A stretch of 9,064 nucleotides of DNA. Source: Flavobacteriales bacterium. GTDB taxonomy: Bacteria; Bacteroidota; Bacteroidia; Flavobacteriales_F; PHOS-HE28. The position numbers were made by a program, and so were the translations under genes. Shown here one piece after another: positions 1-5,895 of this stretch; the stretch's first letter is position 1, and each line of letters begins with the position of its first letter. The DNA lies in assembly GCA_020437875.1 (NCBI GenBank), contig JAGQVR010000112.1:1-9064 (forward strand), in the 5' to 3' direction. Below the pieces are notes generated by a model. The model was given only the letters and a program-made list of their open reading frames with translations, was not told the DNA's origin and ran no database searches.

Positions 1-392
1 CAGATGGAGTAGATGGCGAGGCCACCGATCCAGGTCTGTACACCGAACCAGCCGCAGGCCACGATCGCCCGCACGATGCTCGGGATATGCACGCCCAACG
101 TACCAAAGGCCGCGCGGCCTTGCACGGGGAAGGGTATGCCGTACTTCACTCCGGCGTGACCGTTCAACACCATCGGAACGGTGATCACCAGGTTCGCCAG
201 GCCGATGATGGTGAGCGCGGCCTGCCAGCTCAGCCCAGCTCGCATCATGTAGGAAGCGAGCAGGTAGGTCGGTATACAGACCGCCATGCCCACCCACAGC
301 GCCGCGAGGTTCCACCTGGTCCAGGTGCGCTTCTCCGGTGGGATGGGCGCGAGATCGGCGCTGAAGAGCGGGGAACGGGTGATATCCTGCAT
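1..392 (-). CDS. NCS1-family nucleobase/hydantoin:cation symporter, N-terminal part
   Basis: Partial gene: 130 N-terminal residues are visible and the rest lies beyond the left edge. Translating the minus strand from the ATG at 392-390 gives a cytoplasmic head, a first membrane segment at about residues 27-50 (WNLAALWVGMAVCIPTYLLA), a second at about 57-77, then the NCS1 signature NGHAGVKYGIPFPV (77-90), and ACGWFGVQTWIGG (112-124). W115 and Q119 are spaced like the substrate-contacting Trp117 and Gln121 of the hydantoin transporter Mhp1, so the binding site appears intact. The family imports uracil, cytosine, hydantoin, allantoin or similar bases with a cation across the inner membrane. Because an omega-aminotransferase and an MmsA-type dehydrogenase lie on the same strand 2.5-5.4 kb away, a pyrimidine or hydantoin substrate is my inference; the exact substrate cannot be read from this fragment. 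A promoter-like sequence sits just upstream. Confidence 0.9.
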   Translation of the reverse strand, partial: MQDITRSPLFSADLAPIPPEKRTWTRWNLAALWVGMAVCIPTYLLASYMMRAGLSWQAALTIIGLANLVITVPMVLNGHAGVKYGIPFPVQGRAAFGTLGVHIPSIVRAIVACGWFGVQTWIGGLAIYSI

Positions 393-403
393 GACAGTTC
401 ATG

Positions 404-433
404 CCAAGATAATCGGACGTGGTTCCCCCGAAA
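404..433 (-). promoter_or_regulatory. Candidate Bacteroidota-type promoter of the NCS1 transporter gene
   Basis: On the minus strand TATCTTGG (411-404) matches seven of eight positions of the Bacteroidota -7 element TAnnTTTG. TTTC (433-430) lies 18 nt upstream, compared with the usual TTTG at -33. The -7 element ends 11 nt before the ATG at 392, which would give a very short leader. The match is by eye, and no transcription start is known. Confidence 0.4.
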
Positions 434-460
434 CATTCGACCTGGTACCCGAATTCACCC

Positions 461-476
461 CACCTTTGAGCAAAGG
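461..476 (+). promoter_or_regulatory. Dyad CCTTTG-AG-CAAAGG with possible -7 element and SD-like AAAGG before the T9SS cargo gene
   Basis: CACCTTTG (461-468) resembles the TAnnTTTG element in seven of eight positions, but I see no convincing -33 TTG upstream. The same bases form a perfect 6+2+6 dyad at 463-476. Its right arm ends in AAAGG six bases before the ATG at 483, a plausible weak ribosome binding site that supports that start. An operator or a small leader hairpin is possible, and chance is not excluded. Confidence 0.25.
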
Positions 477-482
477 CCTCTC

Positions 483-2261
483 ATGCGACGTCCGATCGTG
501 GTGCTCAGCACCGGCTTCCTGCCACTATTGCTGGCCGCGCAGGCAGTGAACGATGAACCCTGCACGGCGCTCACATTGCCGGTTGATCAGGATTGCATCT
601 CCTTGGCAGTGGACAACCTTGGGGCTACGTTGACCACGACCGTGGCATCGCCTGGTTGCGGTTCCCTCGTGAATGCCGATGTCTGGTACCTCATCACCGT
701 TCCACCTTCAGGTCTGCTCCGGATCGAGGCGACGGCTGGGACCATGACGGATGCGGCCATGGCGCTGTATAGCGCGCCTTCTTGCGATGGTCCCTTCACC
801 CTGCTCGAGTGTGATGACGATGATGGACCGGGCCAGATGCCCTACTTCGACTTCAACGACCTTGAGCCCGGCACCATAGTGTACCTCCGCCTGTGGGGCT
901 ATAATGGGGAGGTAGGCAGCTTGGGCCTGTGTGCTTACGGGATACTTGAATTCCCGGAAGGTGATTGCATCTATCAGCTCGAGCTCTTCGATTCCTTCGG
1001 TGATGGCTGGGGTACTGGAGCGCGGATCGGGTATAGCGTGAATGGTGGGCCGGTCACCTTGGACAGTTTGGAAGCAGGAGGCTATGCCGTGCGGTTGATC
1101 GGTGTGGACATCGGCGATGTGCTCACGCTGAGCTACACGGCCGGTGCGCTCAACGCGGAGAATTCCGTGGGTCTTGGCCTGTATGGGACAGCTGGAGCGT
1201 TCTACCAGGGATGGAACATGTCCACGAGCACGGACCTTTACACAGGTGTGGTCGACTGCGAAGCTCCGCCGCCCTTACCTGGGGATTGTGTTGGTGCCAC
1301 GCGGCTATGTGGTGACACCGTGTTCCCTGGAGCGGCATTGACGAACGGATTCGCCGTAGACCTTAACCCAACGAACCAAGGATGCCTGATAAGCGGTGAG
1401 CGTGGTGGCATCTGGACCCGGTTCACCATCGCGACGGACGGTACGTTGGGCTTCACACTATCGCCAGTCTGGACATCCGACTTCGACTTCGCCATTTGGG
1501 GACCACTCGACAGCATCGTTTGTCCACCAGTTGGGAACCCAACTCGATGCTCCTACTCAGCCTTGAGCGGTAACACCGGGCTTTCCACCGCTGCCTTGGA
1601 CAACTTCGAAGGTCCGAACGGGGACGGATGGCTGAGTGCACTGGCTGTGCAGGCCGGGGAGCAATACCTGCTCTACATCGACAATTACAGCCAGGAGAGC
1701 AGCCCCCTCGGAATGACCTGGCAGTTAAGTGACGGCGCTTCACTACTCTGCCCTCCGCCACCGAATGCGCAATTCCAGGTATTCAACGCGAACCTCCAAC
1801 CCGGGGGAGCCAGCACCTTCATCGACCAGTCGACCAACGACCCAACAGCTTGGTCCTGGTCCTTCCCCGGCGGCACACCGGCCAATTCCACGGCGCAGAA
1901 CCCTGCGGGTGTCACGTACGCACTTCCGGGCTGCTATGATGTCTCGCTCACGGCGTACAACCCGGGTGGAGGTGGCAGCACCACGCAACTCTGTGCGATC
2001 ACGGTGGATGGCACGACCGGGATCGAGCCGGTGACGAACGCCATTCAATTCACGCAACAGGCATCAGGAATTTCCTTGAAGGATCCGAATGGAGTTGAAC
2101 TGCACGTGCTGTTGTTCGATGCCACCGGTCGCATCGTGACCACCGGCCATGGTGCAGGACGGATCGAATTGAGCACCACCGGACTTGCGACAGGCCATTA
2201 CCTCGTGGTCATTCCGAGCGATCGCGGTCATTGGTCCCGACGGATCGTCGTTGTTCCGTAG
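483..2261 (+). CDS. Modular secreted protein with PKD-like domain and T9SS type A sorting domain
   Basis: A 592-residue protein. Residues 1-20 form a signal peptide (MRRPIVVLS, hydrophobic core, then AAQA), which decides the start at 483; the frame is open upstream to 87, but that part is antisense to the transporter gene and has no export signal. Modules in order: about 22-152, a beta-rich domain like those common in Bacteroidota exoproteins (VNDEPC near the start, DVWY at 66-69, acidic run DDDD at 111-114); about 160-260, a domain with DSFGDGW (170-176) bounded by Cys162 and Cys259; about 266-425, a Cys-rich beta domain with DFDFAIWGP (333-341) and GDGW (380-383); about 428-510, a PKD-like domain with WSWSFPGGTP (457-466); about 513-592, the type A sorting domain with FDATGR (545-550), TTGLATGHYLV (565-575) and a basic/hydrophobic end. 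Such cargo crosses the outer membrane by T9SS and is surface-anchored or released. No catalytic motif was seen, so an adhesive or structural role is inferred. Confidence 0.88.
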   Translation: MRRPIVVLSTGFLPLLLAAQAVNDEPCTALTLPVDQDCISLAVDNLGATLTTTVASPGCGSLVNADVWYLITVPPSGLLRIEATAGTMTDAAMALYSAPSCDGPFTLLECDDDDGPGQMPYFDFNDLEPGTIVYLRLWGYNGEVGSLGLCAYGILEFPEGDCIYQLELFDSFGDGWGTGARIGYSVNGGPVTLDSLEAGGYAVRLIGVDIGDVLTLSYTAGALNAENSVGLGLYGTAGAFYQGWNMSTSTDLYTGVVDCEAPPPLPGDCVGATRLCGDTVFPGAALTNGFAVDLNPTNQGCLISGERGGIWTRFTIATDGTLGFTLSPVWTSDFDFAIWGPLDSIVCPPVGNPTRCSYSALSGNTGLSTAALDNFEGPNGDGWLSALAVQAGEQYLLYIDNYSQESSPLGMTWQLSDGASLLCPPPPNAQFQVFNANLQPGGASTFIDQSTNDPTAWSWSFPGGTPANSTAQNPAGVTYALPGCYDVSLTAYNPGGGGSTTQLCAITVDGTTGIEPVTNAIQFTQQASGISLKDPNGVELHVLLFDATGRIVTTGHGAGRIELSTTGLATGHYLVVIPSDRGHWSRRIVVVP

Positions 2262-2264
2262 AGG

Positions 2265-2456
2265 CTATCTCGACCTTACCACGTTCCTGCCCAGTGTCTT
2301 GAAACGCTCGCCATCCTTCTGGACGATAGTGATCGTCAGATGACCGGTCTTGCTGATGTTCAGGTCGCGCGCGATGCCTGACTTGCCCATGTGCGTTCCG
2401 GCGATGACCTCGCAACGGTCGCCGTCCTTCAACGCTGGGATCTTCTCCTGCGACAT
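2265..2456 (-). CDS. KOW-motif small basic protein
   Basis: A 63-residue protein. Residues 11-33 (DGDRCEVIAGTHMGKSGIAR followed by DLN) have the KOW pattern: hydrophobic-x-hydrophobic, G, T/H, G-K-x-G. That motif is known from NusG, Spt5 and ribosomal protein L24, where it folds as a small beta-barrel and contacts RNA or protein. The rest is a short beta-rich tail ending in basic residues (GRNVVRSR). At this length it would be one KOW/SH3-like barrel with no NusG N-terminal domain, and it is shorter than L24. It is the last gene of the minus-strand cluster, 31 bp after the preceding stop. Its own stop lies 3 bp from the stop of the convergent T9SS cargo gene, with no terminator between them. 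Cytoplasmic; nucleic-acid binding is inferred from the motif only. No Shine-Dalgarno sequence is visible. Confidence 0.75.
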   Translation of the reverse strand: MSQEKIPALKDGDRCEVIAGTHMGKSGIARDLNISKTGHLTITIVQKDGERFKTLGRNVVRSR

Positions 2457-2487
2457 GGTTGGTGTTTGACATGATCAATTGCACTTC

Positions 2488-2859
2488 TCATCCGCGATCC
2501 CGAAGATGAAGCTCGGCGATCGCCTCCTTGCAGGATATGACCCACCCTTCAATTTCCGCAAAGTCCAACGAGAAGGTAAGAACATCGAGTCCCGAATCAA
2601 GATCGAAAGCATCAGGTCTCGAGATGTCCAGAAGCCATCTGCCTTTCGCCGCTTCCGCTGTAGTTCCATTGTCCTCGATGATCTTGGCTCCTATGAATTG
2701 GATCAACAGCGTATGAGTCTCTGATGAAAGTGAGACTTCTAGCGTCGCACCTTCCCTGATCTCAGTTACAGTGAAATTTCGGAAGTCAAATTCCTGCTCG
2801 CCAACCTTGAACTCAATAACTGGATACCATCCAACGATATCGGCCAGGTCGAACTGCAT
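2488..2859 (-). CDS. Hypothetical protein translationally coupled to the aminotransferase
   Basis: I do not recognise this 123-residue protein. It begins MQFDLADIVGWYPVIEF, is acidic and apparently beta-rich (alternating stretches such as FDFRNFTVTEI and ATLEVSLSS), contains WLLDISRPDAFDLDSG in its second half, and has no signal peptide or membrane segment, so it should be cytoplasmic. I chose the ATG at 2859-2857 because it overlaps the aminotransferase stop as TGATG, a typical coupling arrangement; a GTG three codons upstream (2868) would give 126 residues. Hand-counted GC across 2461-2880 is about 50%, against about 60% in sampled lines of the aminotransferase, so it may be a recent arrival or a weakly constrained gene. 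Position suggests co-expression with beta-amino acid catabolism, but nothing in the protein itself points to a function. Confidence 0.7.
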   Translation of the reverse strand: MQFDLADIVGWYPVIEFKVGEQEFDFRNFTVTEIREGATLEVSLSSETHTLLIQFIGAKIIEDNGTTAEAAKGRWLLDISRPDAFDLDSGLDVLTFSLDFAEIEGWVISCKEAIAELHLRDRG

Positions 2860-4211
2860 CACACACACGCCTCATCTGCAATGCTGATCGCCTTGCTGAT
2901 GATCTCCATCCCCTCGTCCACACCAGCCGCATCGATGCACAGCGGCGGTGCCACGAAGATCCAATTCCAGCGCACGAAGGTGAACATGCCCAGCTCATTG
3001 ATCTTGGCCGCCACCTTGTTCATCACACCCATCTCTTCGGGCTTCGCGTTCCAGGGTGCAGTGGGCTCCTTGGTCTCGCGGTTCTTCACCAGCTCGATGC
3101 AACCCAGCAGGCCCGTATTGCGGAAGTCGCCGATGCTCGGGTGCTTCTGCGCCAGCTCGGCCACACGCTTCTCCACGTAAGCACCCATCTTGGCAGTGTT
3201 GTTGATCAAGTCCTCCTCTTCGTAGATCGCCAGCACAGCGTTGGCGGCGGCGCAAGCCACGGCGTGCGCGCTGTACGTAAGGCCGATGGGCAGCGGCTTG
3301 TCGTCGAAGTGCTTGATGATCTCCTCGCGCACGATGATGCCTCCCAAGGGGATGTAACCGGCGGTGAGCCCCTTTGCCATGCACAGGATGTCGGGTACCA
3401 CGCCGTGATGGTCGATCCCGAACCATTTGCCCGTGCGCCCGAAGCCGCTCATCACCTCGTCGCAGATCGTGAGGATGCCATACTGATCGGCGATGGCCTT
3501 CACGCCCTTCCAATAGCCCGGTGGATACTTGATGCAGCCGCTGCTTCCGCTCTCCCCCTCCATCATGATCGCGGCGATATGCTGCGGTCCCTCGTACTTC
3601 ACTACGCGCTCCAAGTGCGCCAGCGCGTTCTCCGTGCATTCCTCCGGCGTTTTGCTGTTCCACGGGCAGCGGTAGAAGTACGGGTTCTCCACGTGGATGA
3701 TGTTCGGCACACCCTGGCTGTCGTGCGGCAGACCCCGCGGATCACCACCGGCACTGAGCGCGCCATACGTGGCACCGTGGTAGCTCTGGTAGAGCGTGAT
3801 GATCTTGTGTCGACCGGTGTACAGGCGCGCCAGTTTCATCGCGTGCTCCACCGCCTCCGTTCCGCCGTTGGTGAAGAAGGTGCGGTTCAGCGAGCCCGGC
3901 GTGATCTCCGCCAGCTTCTTGCCCAGCAGGCCGCGCGCCTCGGTGATCATGCCCGGATGCACGTAGCTCACCTCGGCCATCTGCTTCGCTACAGCCTCCG
4001 CCACCTTCGGATGCCCGTGCCCGATGTTCACGTTCATCAGCTGCGAGCTGAAGTCGATGATCTTCCGACCATCGCGGGTGTGGAGGTAGATGCCCTTGGC
4101 AGAGGCGATGTTCAGGGGGTTGAGCCCGGACTGCTTGCTCCACGAGAAGATGGTGTGCTCGAGGTTGTCCTTGAGGATCTCGGCAGGGTTGGTCGATGTC
4201 AATGTGCTCAT
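2859..4211 (-). CDS. Class III PLP-dependent omega-aminotransferase, probably beta-alanine (or 3-aminoisobutyrate):2-oxoacid aminotransferase
   Basis: A 450-residue, full-length fold-type I, class III aminotransferase. Visible landmarks: cofactor phosphate loop NGGTEA (115-120); SYHGATYG (143-150), whose Tyr-His is the usual PLP-stacking site; CDEVMSGFGRTGKWFG (250-265), where Asp251 should pair with the pyridine nitrogen; ILCMAKGLTAGYIPLGG (275-291), with Lys280 as the Schiff-base lysine; and LTYSAHAVAC (311-320) near the active site. The family moves a terminal amino group from an omega-amino acid to pyruvate or 2-oxoglutarate in the cytoplasm. Its place downstream of an MmsA-type dehydrogenase, on the same strand as an NCS1 transporter, favours beta-alanine or 3-aminoisobutyrate, giving malonate or methylmalonate semialdehyde for that dehydrogenase. 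Taurine or GABA cannot be excluded by sequence alone. The ATG at 4211 follows a 118-bp spacer with an inverted repeat, and the stop overlaps the next start (TGATG). Confidence 0.9.
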   Translation of the reverse strand: MSTLTSTNPAEILKDNLEHTIFSWSKQSGLNPLNIASAKGIYLHTRDGRKIIDFSSQLMNVNIGHGHPKVAEAVAKQMAEVSYVHPGMITEARGLLGKKLAEITPGSLNRTFFTNGGTEAVEHAMKLARLYTGRHKIITLYQSYHGATYGALSAGGDPRGLPHDSQGVPNIIHVENPYFYRCPWNSKTPEECTENALAHLERVVKYEGPQHIAAIMMEGESGSSGCIKYPPGYWKGVKAIADQYGILTICDEVMSGFGRTGKWFGIDHHGVVPDILCMAKGLTAGYIPLGGIIVREEIIKHFDDKPLPIGLTYSAHAVACAAANAVLAIYEEEDLINNTAKMGAYVEKRVAELAQKHPSIGDFRNTGLLGCIELVKNRETKEPTAPWNAKPEEMGVMNKVAAKINELGMFTFVRWNWIFVAPPLCIDAAGVDEGMEIISKAISIADEACV

Positions 4212-4229
4212 AGGTAAGGTTCAAAATAG

Positions 4230-4316
4230 GACGCAGATGGCGCTCATCAAGCGGATGCGCGTAGATGAAACGAGCAGAAGGAGATCAGAATAGCGTTCTC
4301 CTGTTCCATCTGCGTC
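4230..4316. repeat. Intercistronic inverted-repeat element (11-bp perfect arms)
   Basis: GACGCAGATGG (4230-4240) is the exact reverse complement of CCATCTGCGTC (4306-4316), with 65 bp between. The interior holds a diverged inverted copy of the right-arm unit: the complement of 4251-4271 reads like CATCT(A/G)CG..CATC(C/A)GC, matching 4303-4323 with one gap. It also holds a 6-bp hairpin AGGAGA/TCTCCT (arms near 4279-4284 and 4297-4302) and a short CGCT/AGCG stem near 4241-4253. The element fills most of the 118 bp between the dehydrogenase stop and the aminotransferase start, so it would be transcribed in the operon. There is no T-run, so a simple terminator is unlikely. It could be a dispersed intergenic repeat (REP/MITE-like), an mRNA-processing or stability structure, or a regulatory fold. 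Confidence 0.6.
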
Positions 4317-4329
4317 ATCAGCGTTCCAT

Positions 4330-5802
4330 TCAGGACATCCAGTTCGTCTTCCCTTCCGGGTTCCACTTCGTCGTGGTCTTCTTCATCTGGGTCCAGAACT
4401 CGATGCTGCTCTTCCCGGTGATGTCACAGGTGCCGAACTTGCTGTCGTTCCAACCACCGAAGCTGAAGGGCTCGCGGGGCACGGGTACGCCGATGTTCAC
4501 GCCGATCATGCCAGCCGACGCGCGTTCCATGACCTGCCGCGCCAATCCACCGCTCTGCGTGAAGACCGCCGCCGCATTGCCGTAAGGGTTCGCGTTCTCG
4601 ATGGCGATCGCCGCGTCCAGATCCTTCGCGCGTACGATGCTGATCACCGGACCGAAGACCTCCTCCTGCGCGATGCGCATATCGGTGGTCACATGGTCGA
4701 TGATCGTGGGGCCCAGGTAGTAACCATCCTTCGCGCCGCCTTCCACCTTCGGGTTGCGGCCATCAAGGAGCACTTTCGCCCCGGCCATCTCCGCTTCCAC
4801 GATGTATCCCGTGATGCGCTCGTAGGCCACCTTGCTGATGACTGGTCCCAGGTTCTTACCGGGGATGAGCTTCTTCGCCTCCACGATCATCTGCTGGATG
4901 ATGGGCTCAACGCCACCCACACCGACCATCTGCGCAGCCGCCATGCAGCGCTGACCCGCGCAGCCGCTCATGCTCGCCACCACATTGCTGGCCGTCATCT
5001 CCAGATGGGCATCGGGCAAGACGATCAGGTGGTTCTTCGCGCCGCCCAGGCACACCGCGCGCTTCAGGGTGCCCGTGGCGCGCACGTACACGATCTTGGC
5101 CACCTTGGTGCTTCCCACGAAGCTCACCGCCTTGATGCCGGGGTGATCGCAGATGGCCTCGACGATCGCACGATCGCCGTTCACCACGTTGAAGACGCCA
5201 TCGGGTAGTCCGGCCTCCTTCAACAGTTCGGCGATCCGGGTGCTGCTGATCGGCACGATCTCGCTCGGTTTGAAGACCATGGTGTTGCCGAGCATCAGCG
5301 CGTTCGGAATGGTCCAATGGGGCACCATGTTGGGGAAGTTGAACGGCGCGATGCTGGCCACCACGCCCAAAGGCTTCCGCTCGATGCGGCACTCCACCCC
5401 CTTGCTCACCTCCAGCAGCTCGCCCTGCACAAGCTGCGGCAAGCTGCACGCGAATTCGGTCAGCTCCACGCTCTTGTCCACCTCGGCGTAGGATTCTTCC
5501 ATGGTCTTGCCGTTCTCGGTGTGCACCAGAAGCGCCAGTTCCTCCCGGTTCTTCAACAGCAGTTCTCGGTAACGGTAGAAGATCTGCGCCCGCTCCTTGA
5601 TCGGCGTGCCGCTCCACGCGGGGAATGCGGCCTCCGCGGCCTTCACGGCCTTGTCCAGGTCATTGGCCGTACTGAGGACCACGGTGCTGATCAGTGTCCC
5701 ATCGAGCGGTGAGCGCACGTCCATGCGTTGCTGGCCGTTCGCTTCGGGCTTGCCGGCGATGTAGTTGGTGGTCTCGTTGTACTTCAGGGTGGTCGTTGCC
5801 AT
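4330..5802 (-). CDS. mmsA: CoA-acylating methylmalonate/malonate-semialdehyde dehydrogenase
   Basis: A 490-residue protein of the aldehyde dehydrogenase superfamily, of normal family length. Landmarks: ERKPLGVVASIAPFNFP (141-157) with the oxyanion Asn155; NTMVFKPSE (173-181) of the NAD site; FVGSTKVAK (228-236); GGAKNH (253-258); GCAGQRCMAA (280-289) with the nucleophile Cys286; EEVFGPV (380-386); and a C-terminus FGGWNDSKFG (448-457) typical of this branch. The position before LGG that holds the hydrolytic Glu in ordinary aldehyde dehydrogenases is Cys251, as expected for an enzyme whose thioester is released to CoA, not water. Reaction: malonate or methylmalonate semialdehyde + NAD+ + CoA to acetyl- or propionyl-CoA, CO2 and NADH. 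It would serve beta-alanine, thymine or valine breakdown; myo-inositol use (IolA) is an alternative, but no inositol genes are visible. It is first in the minus-strand cluster, divergent from the YajQ gene. Confidence 0.93.
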   Translation of the reverse strand: MATTTLKYNETTNYIAGKPEANGQQRMDVRSPLDGTLISTVVLSTANDLDKAVKAAEAAFPAWSGTPIKERAQIFYRYRELLLKNREELALLVHTENGKTMEESYAEVDKSVELTEFACSLPQLVQGELLEVSKGVECRIERKPLGVVASIAPFNFPNMVPHWTIPNALMLGNTMVFKPSEIVPISSTRIAELLKEAGLPDGVFNVVNGDRAIVEAICDHPGIKAVSFVGSTKVAKIVYVRATGTLKRAVCLGGAKNHLIVLPDAHLEMTASNVVASMSGCAGQRCMAAAQMVGVGGVEPIIQQMIVEAKKLIPGKNLGPVISKVAYERITGYIVEAEMAGAKVLLDGRNPKVEGGAKDGYYLGPTIIDHVTTDMRIAQEEVFGPVISIVRAKDLDAAIAIENANPYGNAAAVFTQSGGLARQVMERASAGMIGVNIGVPVPREPFSFGGWNDSKFGTCDITGKSSIEFWTQMKKTTTKWNPEGKTNWMS

Positions 5803-5821
5803 GGGTCGTGCTACTGTCCGT

Positions 5822-5829
5822 CGAAGATA
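5822..5829 (-). promoter_or_regulatory. Candidate -7 element upstream of mmsA
   Basis: TATCTTCG on the minus strand agrees with TAnnTTTG at seven of eight positions and ends 19 nt before the mmsA ATG. No clear TTG is seen at the expected -33 distance. It closely resembles the TATCTTGG ahead of the NCS1 transporter gene, which would suit shared sigma-factor use. Visual match only. Confidence 0.3.
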
Positions 5830-5866
5830 GGCCAGCGGTGTGGTCCATGGCTTCTCCGGGGGCTTC

Positions 5867-5874
5867 TACCTTCG
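5867..5874 (+). promoter_or_regulatory. Candidate -7 element upstream of the YajQ gene
   Basis: TACCTTCG agrees with TAnnTTTG at seven of eight positions and ends 21 nt before the ATG at 5896. With the minus-strand element at 5829-5822 it makes a near-symmetrical divergent promoter arrangement within 93 bp. No convincing -33 element was found. Confidence 0.3.
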
Positions 5875-5895
5875 CTGGCAGAACCAGCCATTGCC

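Noticed and set aside
87..482. N-terminal extension of the first T9SS cargo gene (open frame back to 87)
   Set aside because: It runs antisense to the transporter gene, its translation is low-complexity and rich in His, Arg and Gly, and the signal peptide begins at 483.
2209..2484. 91-residue minus-strand frame overlapping the KOW gene
   Set aside because: It overlaps the KOW gene in another frame, extends into the cargo gene, and is a low-complexity Arg/Gly/Asp-rich translation; the KOW frame carries the conserved motif.
2860..2868. GTG start (2868) for the hypothetical gene after the aminotransferase
   Set aside because: The ATG at 2859 gives the TGATG overlap usual for coupled genes; the GTG would add only three residues (M-C-V) encoded inside the end of the aminotransferase gene.
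3141..4217. Long plus-strand open frame opposite the aminotransferase
   Set aside because: It is a shadow of a GC-rich conserved gene; the translation is rich in His, Arg, Val and Leu with no domain, whereas the minus strand shows every class III aminotransferase motif.
4693..5208. Plus-strand open frame opposite mmsA, rich in His, Asp and Leu
   Set aside because: Typical antisense shadow of an aldehyde dehydrogenase gene; no recognisable motif and no start context.
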